A stretch of DNA of 47,935 bases, taken from Rickettsiaceae bacterium (lineage in GTDB: Bacteria; Pseudomonadota; Alphaproteobacteria; Rickettsiales; Rickettsiaceae). A model generated the notes under the pieces. That model was not told the origin of the DNA. It did no database searches and saw nothing but the letters and a program-made list of their open reading frames with translations. This document shows, piece after piece, positions 1 to 8,064 of the stretch (positions are counted from its first letter, which is position 1; every line of letters starts with the position of its first letter). The DNA lies in the NCBI GenBank assembly GCA_029266475.1, contig JAQSWU010000008.1, positions 1 through 47,935 of the forward strand, read 5' to 3'. The position numbers and the translations under genes were made by a program.

Positions 1-199
1 AGCACTGCCGAAGATAGCGCACACAATCTCGCAATTAAAGCTAATGCAAGATGAGATCGATGAGAAAAGAAAAAGAGAGGAGAAAAAGGAGAAGTATAGT
101 AAAGCTGACCTGTTGATTGCTCAGAGGCATATCGCTAAATTACTTGAGGAATATGAAGAACAAGAGGCTGCAGGTGTTAAAGCCAGTAGCCAGAATTAA
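1..199 (+). CDS. C-terminal end of an unidentified charged protein (5' truncated)
   Basis: An open frame enters from the left edge and stops at TAA 197-199, giving the last 65 residues. Residues about 17-35 are dominated by Lys, Glu and Arg (DEIDEKRKREEKKEKYSK), followed by a helical stretch ending LLEEYEEQEAAG, so the tail is probably helical or coiled coil. No family is recognised. The missing N-terminus prevents any functional call. The frame was read by hand because the fragment is short and lacks its start. Confidence 0.55.
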   Translation, partial: ALPKIAHTISQLKLMQDEIDEKRKREEKKEKYSKADLLIAQRHIAKLLEEYEEQEAAGVKASSQN

Positions 200-245
200 T
201 TTGCATGTTTTTTCAACTTGAAACTATATCTTCGGCTCTAAGCCT

Positions 246-276
246 TTATAACTGCCTTTCTTAGGCAAGGTTATAA
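246..276 (+). terminator. Hairpin downstream of the first gene
   Basis: TTATAACTGCCT and AGGCA-AG-GTTATAA form a 12-bp stem with a 2-nt bulge and a 5-nt loop. No T run follows, so it is only a weak candidate for the end of the preceding transcript. It could equally be an RNA-stability hairpin. Confidence 0.3.
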
Positions 277-408
277 TATTTGAGGACACTCTTCTTTGCT
301 TGCTCTTGGTAAGCTTATATGATTAAATGCTTTTTTATATTTGAATCCTAAAATTATTTTAGATTCAACCTAATAGGAAGGCTTTATAACAACCTAGGCA
401 ATAAATAT

Positions 409-1188
409 ATGAGAATAGTTACTTGGAATATTAACTCTATTAGGCTGCGTTTGCCTATAATTAAAGATTTTGTTGAGAGGTTTAAGCCTGATATCTTAGC
501 TTTGCAAGAAACCAAAGTTGATGATAAAAGCTTTCCTTTGGGTGATTGCTTTAGCCTTGGCTTTGAGTATGTAAGGTTTAGTGGTGAGCCTTCATATAAT
601 GGTGTTGCAATACTCTCTAAAATACCTATTGAGGAATCTTTTAGCCTGGCATTTTATAATGATCATAAACGGCATATAGCTATAAAGATTAAAGATATAG
701 AACTCCATAATTTCTATGTTCCTGCTGGTGGGGATATTCCTGATCCTGTTTTAAACTTCAAATTTTTACATAAATTAGAATTTATAGATTTAATGCATAA
801 TTGGTTTAAGGAAAATAAGCATACTGAGCAAAAAATTATCTTAGTTGGCGATCTGAATATAGCTCCACTTGAGCATGATGTGTGGTCAAGTAAACAGCTT
901 AATAATATAGTAAGCCATACTCCTATTGAGCGAGAAAAGCTAGTTAGAAATATAGCTGATTTTAAATGGATTGATGCGCCAAGGCAGTTTATACCGCATG
1001 ATCAAAAGCTCTATTCTTGGTGGAGTTACCGTAATCAAGATTGGAAAAAGTCAAATCGTGGCCGGAGGTTAGATCACATCTGGGTTAGTCAAGGTTTGAA
1101 GCAAGAGCTGTTTAGTCACCATACATTTGTTGATGCTCGCGATTATGAGAAAGCCTCAGATCATGTCCCGGTAATTATAGATTTATAA
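409..1188 (+). CDS. xth: Exodeoxyribonuclease III (AP endonuclease, Xth/ExoA family)
   Basis: A 259-residue protein of the endonuclease/exonuclease/phosphatase fold, near full length for ExoIII. It nicks DNA 5' of abasic sites and removes 3' blocking groups in base excision repair. Visible motifs: TWNINSIR at 5-12 (Asn7 region), LQETK with Glu34, the YNGVAILS block at 63-70, GDLNIAP with Asp148 and Asn150, RRLDHIW with Asp222, and the terminal catalytic SDH with Asp251-His252. All metal-binding and catalytic positions expected for the family are present. The ATG at 409 begins directly at the first beta strand, as usual. It stands alone on the plus strand with long AT-rich flanks, so it is probably monocistronic. 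Confidence 0.95.
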   Translation: MRIVTWNINSIRLRLPIIKDFVERFKPDILALQETKVDDKSFPLGDCFSLGFEYVRFSGEPSYNGVAILSKIPIEESFSLAFYNDHKRHIAIKIKDIELHNFYVPAGGDIPDPVLNFKFLHKLEFIDLMHNWFKENKHTEQKIILVGDLNIAPLEHDVWSSKQLNNIVSHTPIEREKLVRNIADFKWIDAPRQFIPHDQKLYSWWSYRNQDWKKSNRGRRLDHIWVSQGLKQELFSHHTFVDARDYEKASDHVPVIIDL

Positions 1189-1286
1189 ACTTTATTAGCA
1201 ATTGCGGTTACTTGCGTTTTAGCAATCTATCGTCTGATAAATATTGACTTTAGCTAGATTTTTCATATATTAATTCATATCTATTT

Positions 1287-1362
1287 GGGGTTATAGCTCA
1301 GTTGGTAGAGCGTTTGAATGGCATTCAAAAGGTCGGCGGTTCGATTCCGCCTAGCTCCACCA
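1287..1362 (+). tRNA. tRNA-Ala (GGC)
   Basis: A 76-nt cloverleaf with encoded CCA. The acceptor GGGGTTA pairs with TAGCTCC (two G-U pairs), the D arm contains GCTC..GAGC, the anticodon stem TTTGA/TCAAA closes a 7-nt loop ATGGCAT with anticodon GGC, and the T arm is GGCGG-TTCGATT-CCGCC. The last 28 nt, plus the following G, recur about 1.1 kb downstream, beyond the next gene. Confidence 0.97.
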
Positions 1363-1363
1363 G
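1335..1363 (+). repeat. Direct repeat copy 1: 3' end of tRNA-Ala (attachment-site-like)
   Basis: This 29-nt stretch covers the T arm, acceptor 3' strand and CCA of tRNA-Ala plus one base. It is identical to 2443-2471. Duplications of a tRNA 3' end are the usual footprint of site-specific integration into a tRNA gene, with the intact tRNA at one end and the bare 3' fragment at the other. Confidence 0.85.
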
Positions 1364-1451
1364 AGTCTTCGTTTCTTCCTTAAATAAAGTATTGTAGTAC
1401 TAGTACTCGAATATTTTACTAGTTTTGACTATTTTTGGTGATTAATGCGGT

Positions 1452-2378
1452 ATGATAATGTTTTTGAAAAAAAATAATACACTTATAGTAAGGTTCTTGA
1501 TTCTTGTGTCGCTTGTGGTTGTGGCCTTTTCTATATATTTATACAAGAGAAATAATAAAATTATAAAAAATCTGCTCTCTTCTCAAGAATTGATGAAGAA
1601 GGAGATTAAGCTTTATGAAGATATAAGTTTAGAGACAGTGACTAGTTTACTGGTAGTGCATGAAGTTTTTGATTCAAAGGGGCCTATAAAACTTATTAGA
1701 CATGGTAAAGAGAATGATGGTGGATACGTTGTACCTGAGTTAGCCTTAGTCAAGGCTGATGCTTTATTAGGATATGGGGTGGCAGATGATATATCATTTG
1801 AAGAAAGTTTTTCAGAGATTTACAAAAAGCCTTCCTACGGTTTCGATTGTGGTGTAGATAGTATAGATATTAAGAATAAGCTTTGTACATTTATTAGGCA
1901 GTGTATTACTAGCGATTCTTTTTTATATAATAACCAAAAATCCTCCGGCTCAATTACTTCCTACTCAGAGCAAATAAATAAGCTAGGTTTAGAAGGGAAA
2001 AAAGTTTTCGTGAAAATGGATATTGAAGGAGCTGAGTATGAAGCGTTCGATGATATATTTAAACATTCTAGGAATATTACCGGTATTGTTCTAGAGTTGC
2101 ACTTTCTTAACGCAGAGCAGTCTTTAAAAGCAGCAAAACTGCTGGCTCGATTAAAAAATGATTTCCTTTTAGTGCATATACATAGTAATAATTGCTGCGC
2201 AGCTAGTTTTAGCAATGATAAGATTAAAGGCAGTATTGCAAGAGTAATTGAGTTATCCTTTATCAATAAGTCTCTAATAGCAAGATCAAGTATTTCGGAG
2301 CGCCAATCATTCCCATTGCCTATAGATATGCCAAATTGCATCGGTAAGCCGCAAGTAGAATTTGAGATTCTAAGATAA
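1452..2378 (+). CDS. FkbM-family SAM-dependent methyltransferase-like protein, membrane anchored
   Basis: A 308-residue protein. Residues about 13-30 form one hydrophobic helix (RFLILVSLVVVAFSIYLY) after a Lys-rich start, so it is probably anchored with its main domain outside the cytoplasmic membrane or facing the cytosol. The rest resembles the FkbM/Methyltransf_21 family: an ENDGGYVVPE block near residue 75, a LGYGVADDISFEESF block, YGFDCGVD, and KMDIEGAEYEAFDDI near residue 190, the hallmark acidic motif. Related enzymes methylate sugars or small molecules; the substrate here is unknown. There is no convincing Shine-Dalgarno, and ATG 1452 or ATG 1458 could be used. It is the only gene between two copies of the tRNA-Ala 3' end, which suggests acquisition as cargo of a small integrated element. 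Confidence 0.75.
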   Translation: MIMFLKKNNTLIVRFLILVSLVVVAFSIYLYKRNNKIIKNLLSSQELMKKEIKLYEDISLETVTSLLVVHEVFDSKGPIKLIRHGKENDGGYVVPELALVKADALLGYGVADDISFEESFSEIYKKPSYGFDCGVDSIDIKNKLCTFIRQCITSDSFLYNNQKSSGSITSYSEQINKLGLEGKKVFVKMDIEGAEYEAFDDIFKHSRNITGIVLELHFLNAEQSLKAAKLLARLKNDFLLVHIHSNNCCAASFSNDKIKGSIARVIELSFINKSLIARSSISERQSFPLPIDMPNCIGKPQVEFEILR

Positions 2379-2442
2379 CTATAGTTAGTTATTTATCTTT
2401 ATACCAAAATATAAACCTTCATTATATTTGACTTGATAGCTA

Positions 2443-2471
2443 GGCGGTTCGATTCCGCCTAGCTCCACCAG
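2443..2471 (+). repeat. Direct repeat copy 2: orphan tRNA-Ala 3' fragment with a perfect hairpin
   Basis: Identical to 1335-1363 over 29 nt but without the 5' part of a tRNA. Together with the five bases before it, it forms a perfect 10-bp stem (AGCTAGGCGG / CCGCCTAGCT, 2438-2464) around the 7-nt T loop; in the real tRNA the T stem is only 5 bp. T-rich sequence follows (GGTTTTTCTT), so it may also end the transcript of the upstream gene. Confidence 0.85.
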
Positions 2472-2732
2472 GTTTTTCTTACACTCGTCACAATATATAC
2501 CTTTTTATAAATCTTATAGAAGACATCCTCTGCTTTAAATCTAACTCCTATTAGTTATACGTTTACTTATCGCGCCTCATTAATCTTTCTTTAAGTTTTT
2601 TGCTTTAACATTAATAAAAGCTATTTAAGGAAAACACAACCGATTAGAAATGGGTAGTTTCTTTGGTAGAAGTGAATAATAGTAGATAAAAGACATAAGT
2701 TATTCATCAAAAAATATACAACAGAGGAGCGT

Positions 2733-4937
2733 ATGGTGCATACAAAAAATATTTCAACTCATGAGATTTCAAAAGAAACTTTTGCAGATGGACTAAACCC
2801 AAGGCATAGATTCAAAGATTCAATATTGAAGGATAAAAATGTAACGTTAGAAATTGAAAGTAAAAATTTTAAAATATCCTCTAATGATCCTGCTAATCTT
2901 GAAAAGTATGAAAGGAGAGGAGAATTACTTCGGTCTTATAAAGAATACTTACCTGTAGATGATATTAAACTTTATAGGAAAAAAGAGTTGTTCAAGTTTT
3001 TAAAAGAAAAGGTTGGTTTAGAGGTAAACTATAATTTCCACCAACCGGAGCTTATTATAGAAAAATCTTCAGTTAGTAAATTTTACGGTATAGCAAAAGA
3101 CCTTGATGATGTTGTACAGACTTTGAGAGATAATCCTAAGCAAGATATCCAGCCTAGACTAGCCGAAATCAAAACTAAGTTTGACCAACAAGAACAAGCG
3201 CGCCAAGAGAAAAGGGCAAAAGAAGCAGAGTTAGAGGCGGAAAGAAAGGTTGCAAGGGAGCAGGAAATATCTATTGCTCAAGCAAATACTTTTCGAACTC
3301 AAATTCCAAATTATTCAGGTGCAATAGACTTAAGCTCTATTCCTAAAGATGGGCCTAATAACCTTTCTGTAAGATTTTTAGATGAGCTAAAGAGAGATGG
3401 TGTAATAGCAAAGCGTAGAGACACTTCGCGTATTTTTGATATAGAAATGCATAACCCAAGCGACATACTAGCCTATGAGAGAAGAATAAAAATATTATCC
3501 AACTCTCAAGATTACCTTGCGGTACCCTATCCTTTGACTTCTAAGGAGCAAAATGCTATTGGAAGTTTTTTGAAGAATAAACTTGGAATAAATGTAAGTA
3601 AGAATGATGGCACTGAAATAGTTATTGATCAATCTTCTGTAGGAAAATTTAGGAATGTACGGCCTGAGCTGGATAACATAGTTGAGTCGCTTAGAGCTAA
3701 TCCAGATCAGAAAATCGAAGATTTGCTAAAGGGATTGGAAGAAAAAATAATACAGCAACAAAACGAGCCAATAGATAGAGCGCAGTCGGCTGCTAGGTTT
3801 ATGCAGGATATGACAAATAAATTTATGCAAAGTATGGAAAAGAAGGATTGGGTTTACGATCAAAAAAACCTGCTAGTTGCTTCTCCACCTATGGCTAAGG
3901 AGGCAGCAGAAAAACTTCATGAAGAATTAAAAACTACAAAAAACATGATAAGCGGTTATACTCAGGAAAGTAGTCAAGGAGGTGTAAGATTGTATTTTCG
4001 TGTATCTGAGGTTGAAAATATTAAGTTAATTCACCAGGATTCACTTCAAACTAATGAGCTTAAGACCGAAGCGGTTATCAATAACTCTTCAGTACCAAAA
4101 GTTCAAAAGCAAGAGCAGCAGGTCTCTGCTTCTAATGTGCAGCCTGCCCCCAAACAGCCGCAAAGTCAATCTAAAGGCGCATACAATTCTTCTAAGGTAG
4201 CAGAACTTTTGAAACAAAGGCCTAATAAGGGAACATATCAAGAGCAAGTGGCTGCTCTTAGCGGGATGCGTAATGCGCAAGATTCAGCTGTAGGTATGGA
4301 TGAGAAAATATATTTAAATGATAAAGAAATATCTTTAAAAGGCCTAAATGCTAGTGATGCAGGGATGGTAAAAGATGCGCTTATGCAATTTATGCGTGAA
4401 GATAAGGTAGCTGTGCTTGGTTATACTGGGGGCAATTTTAACTTTGCAGAAAGTTTAAATCCAGAGCAACAAGCCAGATATAGTAGAATAGCTGAGAAGC
4501 TAGTTGAGTCTGTACCTAAAGCTAAAGAGGAAAAAAAGAATCTTTGGTCGGAGCTAGGAAGGGTTGCTAGAGAAGAAAATAAAACGCTCAAGAACAAGGG
4601 CTTAGAAGTTGGTCAGAAAGAGACGCAGACTCCGCAAAAGCCTGAAGTTAAGCAAGTACTTACTTCTGCTGATCGTGATGCGCAGTGGAGGTCAAAGCCA
4701 CAAAATAAATCAGAGCAACCTACGCAGTCTGTTTCAAATAATGACGCTCCAGCAAAAGAGCATCTGAAAAAGCCAAAGCTTGTTAAAAGGATTACTAATA
4801 AAGTAAAGCAGAAGGTGAACGCTATTATCGATAGGATTAAGGGTAAAACTACAGTAAAAACCTCTGGGACAAAAACGCCTCCTCCGAGTAGTAAAGCTCA
4901 AGATAAAAATAAAAGCAGGGGTGGTCGTGGAGACTAA
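2733..4937 (+). CDS. Uncharacterised 734-residue repeat protein, possible secreted effector
   Basis: No known family is recognised. A strong Shine-Dalgarno (AGAGGAG) sits 4 nt before ATG 2733. There is no signal peptide or membrane segment. Two homologous domains are visible, at about residues 38-150 and 228-345. Matching blocks are YERRGELLRSYKEYLPV (59-75) with YERRIKILSNSQDYLAV (248-264), and SSVSKFYGIAKDLDDVVQTL (112-131) with SSVGKFRNVRPELDNIVESL (301-320). A charged Gln/Glu/Arg coiled coil (about 150-182) links them. A Gln/Pro/Ser-rich disordered stretch (455-485), a smaller domain around 520-600, and a basic, Pro/Ser/Lys-rich tail from 670 follow. A basic polar C-terminus on a cytoplasmic-type protein fits type IV secretion substrates in Rickettsiales, but that is inference. 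Confidence 0.8.
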   Translation: MVHTKNISTHEISKETFADGLNPRHRFKDSILKDKNVTLEIESKNFKISSNDPANLEKYERRGELLRSYKEYLPVDDIKLYRKKELFKFLKEKVGLEVNYNFHQPELIIEKSSVSKFYGIAKDLDDVVQTLRDNPKQDIQPRLAEIKTKFDQQEQARQEKRAKEAELEAERKVAREQEISIAQANTFRTQIPNYSGAIDLSSIPKDGPNNLSVRFLDELKRDGVIAKRRDTSRIFDIEMHNPSDILAYERRIKILSNSQDYLAVPYPLTSKEQNAIGSFLKNKLGINVSKNDGTEIVIDQSSVGKFRNVRPELDNIVESLRANPDQKIEDLLKGLEEKIIQQQNEPIDRAQSAARFMQDMTNKFMQSMEKKDWVYDQKNLLVASPPMAKEAAEKLHEELKTTKNMISGYTQESSQGGVRLYFRVSEVENIKLIHQDSLQTNELKTEAVINNSSVPKVQKQEQQVSASNVQPAPKQPQSQSKGAYNSSKVAELLKQRPNKGTYQEQVAALSGMRNAQDSAVGMDEKIYLNDKEISLKGLNASDAGMVKDALMQFMREDKVAVLGYTGGNFNFAESLNPEQQARYSRIAEKLVESVPKAKEEKKNLWSELGRVAREENKTLKNKGLEVGQKETQTPQKPEVKQVLTSADRDAQWRSKPQNKSEQPTQSVSNNDAPAKEHLKKPKLVKRITNKVKQKVNAIIDRIKGKTTVKTSGTKTPPPSSKAQDKNKSRGGRGD

Positions 4938-4988
4938 TATCCCGCTAAAGAGGGCAGTTAGCAATTCCGCTACACGCTCTCTTGTAGT

Positions 4989-6407
4989 CTACGCTCTCTT
5001 AATTTTGATAGATAATTCTCCTTTAATCCAGCCACCAGGTTCCTTTAAAATATAATGGGTTGTAAGTAAGGCAGCAACATTCATAAGAAGCCCAGGTACC
5101 AGACTATCGAAACCTATTATACATTCTAATCTATATATATGCCACAATATGAATGTTAAAGCGCCAGCACTAGCTCCAATTACGAAAGCTCGCTGCGAAG
5201 ATCTAAAACCGAATAGTCCAAGTAATAAGGGTACGGAGATAATGGGTACGTAGAAACCTTGAGCAAATAGAATAAGCTTGAGTAAATTATCGAATGATAG
5301 AGCAATCACTATTGAGAAAAAACCGCTAACTAAAGTGAAATACCTAGCTAAGCTAAGCTCCTGCTTTTCGGTTATACTTTCCTTGAACATAGGCTTGATT
5401 AAATCATGGATAAAGGATACGCCTGCTGCATTCATATAAGAATCAGCAGTTGACATTACCACGGCGATCATTCCAATAAAGGCAACGCCCTTTAAGCCTG
5501 CAGGTAGGTAAGTATCTATTAGAAACATAAGAACATTAGAAGGAGCTATATCAGGCTGGAGAGATAATACGATTAGCCCGATCATGCTTGTAGTAAACAA
5601 AAAAGGTAATAATACGAAAGCTGAGATCTTAAATGAGTTCTTTATCTGCTCTACATCCTTGGCCATCAGTATCCTTTGCATAGTGGATGGGTTCATGCCT
5701 GGGAAGGTAAAGAAAACAAAAAGGATAAAGTATTTAATTATCGAAGTTGGCTCGGTGGGCAAAATATGTTTGCTCGGGATTTTTTTAAATAATTCCCCGT
5801 AACCATGTACGACTTCTAAACCAATATTAAATATCATTGGAATTGCAACAGCTAGGGTTAAAAATTGTATTACATCAGTAAATGTCACAGCCCTTATGCC
5901 GCCAAAGCTAGAATATGCAACGATAATAAGGCAGCTAATATAGGTTGCGGTATTGACATTTAAATCTAGAAAATAGTTAAAGAAGGTTGAAAGAGCTTTC
6001 ACCTGCCCCGCGACAAACCCGAGACATACTAAGGTTCCAGCAATAGCTGCAACATATCTTCCAGCATTACCATAAAATTCATGCATGATATCACCTACTG
6101 ATATTGCGCCAAGAAATCGCTTGAATCTTGGAGCTATAAAATAAGCAATAACTAAATTACTTAATATAAGGCCGATGGAGGTGTACATGTCTATTAATCC
6201 TACCCTAAATGCTTCGCTTGCCGAAGTCATAATAGTGCTGCCGCCTATATCTGTTGCGCAGATAGTCATCACGAGTACGGTTGTAGAGAAGTTGCGCCCC
6301 CCTATAGCGTACTCTTTGATGTTTTTAACGTTTCGACCAAACCATAACCCTGATACTAAAGTTAAAGCTAGATAGATAGAAACTAGGCTTAAATCTAGAT
6401 TGCTCAT
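4989..6407 (-). CDS. Sodium:solute symporter (SSS/SLC5 family)
   Basis: A 472-residue integral membrane protein with about 13 hydrophobic helices. It fits the Na+/solute symporter family that imports substrates such as proline, pantothenate or sugars with sodium. Family features are the YAIGGRNFS block near residue 33, TDIGGSTIMTSASEAF in the first unwound-helix region (53-68), FTFPGMNPSTMQRILMAKD around 240, and VMSTADSYMNAAGVSF near 330, whose Ser/Thr/Asp residues belong to the Na2 site. The short AVTFTDVIQF block also matches the family. The substrate cannot be told from the sequence. It converges with the 734-residue gene 51 nt away and has no close operon partner. Confidence 0.9.
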   Translation of the reverse strand: MSNLDLSLVSIYLALTLVSGLWFGRNVKNIKEYAIGGRNFSTTVLVMTICATDIGGSTIMTSASEAFRVGLIDMYTSIGLILSNLVIAYFIAPRFKRFLGAISVGDIMHEFYGNAGRYVAAIAGTLVCLGFVAGQVKALSTFFNYFLDLNVNTATYISCLIIVAYSSFGGIRAVTFTDVIQFLTLAVAIPMIFNIGLEVVHGYGELFKKIPSKHILPTEPTSIIKYFILFVFFTFPGMNPSTMQRILMAKDVEQIKNSFKISAFVLLPFLFTTSMIGLIVLSLQPDIAPSNVLMFLIDTYLPAGLKGVAFIGMIAVVMSTADSYMNAAGVSFIHDLIKPMFKESITEKQELSLARYFTLVSGFFSIVIALSFDNLLKLILFAQGFYVPIISVPLLLGLFGFRSSQRAFVIGASAGALTFILWHIYRLECIIGFDSLVPGLLMNVAALLTTHYILKEPGGWIKGELSIKIKRA

Positions 6408-6582
6408 GTTAATGCTTATAAAAATACTTAAAAAATTAGTAATTCAAGTTTTTGAGTATATACTATAAATATAATGTTTAAAGCTTTTTAACTAGGGTTT
6501 GTGTAATATTTTTAACTTTTGCTTTATATTCCGTTGCTTTATAGGCTAGAAGGGCTTACTTTAGTTTAAATAAAATTTTTTA

Positions 6583-6610
6583 TTGACTTAGGCTATTTCT
6601 GGTATATATT
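6583..6610 (+). promoter_or_regulatory. Sigma-70-type promoter for rplU-rpmA
   Basis: TTGACT (6583-6588) and TATATT (6605-6610) are separated by 16 nt. The -10 ends 44 nt before the rplU start, in a 247-nt intergenic region. The match to the vegetative consensus and its position before a ribosomal operon support it; no start-site data exist. Confidence 0.6.
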
Positions 6611-6654
6611 ATTGCAGATATTCGAGATAATAATGTTTTAAGAGATTATTTGAC

Positions 6655-6972
6655 ATGTTTGCAGTAATAAAAACCGGCGGTAAGCAATATAGAGTAGCTA
6701 AAGATAGCGTTCTTAGAGTTGAAAGGATTGATGGTGAACCTGGTTCAACAGTAGAGTTCAATGAAGTTCTAATGATCGGTGATGCAGCAAAGCCTTCAGT
6801 AATTGGTATGCCATTAGTTAAGGGTGTTACTGTTACAGCTGAGATTGTTGGTCAAGTTCGTGATGCTAAAGTTATTGTATTTAAGAAAAAACGTAGGCAA
6901 AACTATCGTCGTAAAAAAGGTCATAGACAAGAGCTTACCCAAATTAAGATAGTTGATATTAAAAAACAATAG
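6655..6972 (+). CDS. rplU: 50S ribosomal protein L21
   Basis: A 105-residue protein, the standard L21 length. It begins MFAVIKTGGKQYRVAKDSVL, the diagnostic L21 N-terminus, and carries the basic rRNA-binding FKKKRRQNYRRKKGHRQ segment near residue 77, ending TQIKIVDI. L21 binds 23S rRNA early in large-subunit assembly. It is first in a two-gene operon with rpmA, 26 nt away, as in most bacteria. The Shine-Dalgarno is weak (AAGAG well upstream), normal for this AT-rich window. Confidence 0.98.
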   Translation: MFAVIKTGGKQYRVAKDSVLRVERIDGEPGSTVEFNEVLMIGDAAKPSVIGMPLVKGVTVTAEIVGQVRDAKVIVFKKKRRQNYRRKKGHRQELTQIKIVDIKKQ

Positions 6973-6998
6973 ATTTGTATTTTTAGGAGATTTAAGAG

Positions 6999-7256
6999 AT
7001 GGCAACGAAAAAGGCGGGTGGTAGTTCCCGCAACGGAAGAGACTCCGCTGGCCGTAGGCTTGGCGTTAAAAGATCTGATGGACAAGCAGTACTTGCTGGT
7101 AACATCATTGTAAGGCAAAGAGGAACAAAGTTTCATCCAGGTGATAATGTAGGCCTTGGTAAGGACCATACAATATTTGCTCTTGTTCCAGGTAAAGTAG
7201 AATTTGCTAGAAAGAAAAACGATAAAGTGTTTGTTTCTGTTGTAAAGCAAGCTTAA
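6999..7256 (+). CDS. rpmA: 50S ribosomal protein L27
   Basis: An 85-residue L27. The N-terminus [20 protein letters not shown] is the conserved tail that reaches the peptidyl transferase centre. It starts directly with the mature sequence, so there is no cleavable N-terminal extension of the Firmicutes type. Conserved [18 protein letters not shown] and GKDHTIFAL blocks follow. AGGAG at 6985-6989, nine nt before ATG 6999, is a good ribosome binding site. It is cotranscribed with rplU and followed by an intrinsic terminator. A GTPase gene of the obg type often follows this pair but is not here. Confidence 0.98.
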   Translation: MATKKAGGSSRNGRDSAGRRLGVKRSDGQAVLAGNIIVRQRGTKFHPGDNVGLGKDHTIFALVPGKVEFARKKNDKVFVSVVKQA

Positions 7257-7285
7257 ATTGCTCCAAAGCATGAATAGTTGTTTTT

Positions 7286-7320
7286 AAAAGGGTTGTTACT
7301 ACAACCCTTTTTTTATTTTT
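7286..7320 (+). terminator. Rho-independent terminator of rplU-rpmA
   Basis: A perfect 11-bp stem AAAAGGGTTGT / ACAACCCTTTT with a TACT loop runs straight into a T run and T-rich sequence (7308-7320), 29 nt after the rpmA stop. This is a textbook intrinsic terminator on the plus strand. Confidence 0.92.
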
Positions 7321-7400
7321 ATATTCCAAAAACATTTAATGCATTAGGAAGTTGGTATAATATAATACTAATTAAGTAAAATAATACTAAAATATTAATC

Positions 7401-7895
7401 ATGTCCCATATAAATAAAAAACCTATACACGCACTTGCGCGTGGTATTATAATTGATAAAGGTCAAATACTGTTATGTCAGACCTGTGATCTTGAGCATA
7501 ATTTTTACTTCTTACCTGGCGGCCATATCGAGCATAATGAGTCTGCCAAAGAGGCGCTTGCTCGTGAGCTACTCGAAGAAACTGGTTACAAGTTTAAGAT
7601 TGGGAAATTCCTATATTGTCTTGAACATATATTCGAGCCTAAAACACTTAGCTTATGCCATAATCCTGAATATAACTTTATTTTTAAAGCAGCAAGTGAA
7701 GAAGTTGGCTCTGGGGATGTAATAAATAAGCTTGAAAAACATATAAGATTAGTCTGGGTACCGTTCAGCCAAATAGGTAAAATAGATTTAAAGCCTGAGC
7801 CATTAAAGGAGCTTATTCCATTATTTCTTAAAAAAGATTATGATGAAGCATTTAAAACTGCTGTGGTTAAAGAAGGTTGCTATGAGTATAGTTAG
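7401..7895 (+). CDS. Nudix hydrolase
   Basis: A 164-residue protein with a complete Nudix box: Gly41-x5-Glu47-x7-Arg55-Glu56-Leu57-x-Glu59-Glu60-x-Gly62-Tyr63 (GGHIEHNESAKEALARELLE and onward). These glutamates bind Mg2+ and drive hydrolysis of nucleoside diphosphate-X compounds. Substrate-defining regions outside the box (FYFLPGG before it; CHNPEYNFIFKA after it) do not point to one substrate, so nucleotide-sugar, oxidised nucleotide or ADP-ribose hydrolysis are all possible. It is a single gene with AT-rich flanks. Confidence 0.9.
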   Translation: MSHINKKPIHALARGIIIDKGQILLCQTCDLEHNFYFLPGGHIEHNESAKEALARELLEETGYKFKIGKFLYCLEHIFEPKTLSLCHNPEYNFIFKAASEEVGSGDVINKLEKHIRLVWVPFSQIGKIDLKPEPLKELIPLFLKKDYDEAFKTAVVKEGCYEYS

Positions 7896-8064
7896 GCTTA
7901 GTGCTTAAGTGTATAATGATATAATACTTCATTATCCCGAGGGTTATTTCGTGTTTTGTAGCAAGGGTAAATGAATAATTATAGTATTTTAGATATTAAT
8001 TAATTGGCAAATAATAAATTTCTTATAGAATAGTAAAATCAATAATAAGCGCTTATGGGCTGAT

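Noticed and set aside
4089-4280. Minus-strand ORFs inside the 734-residue gene and similar ones elsewhere
   Set aside because: They are antisense shadows without ribosome binding sites or family features.
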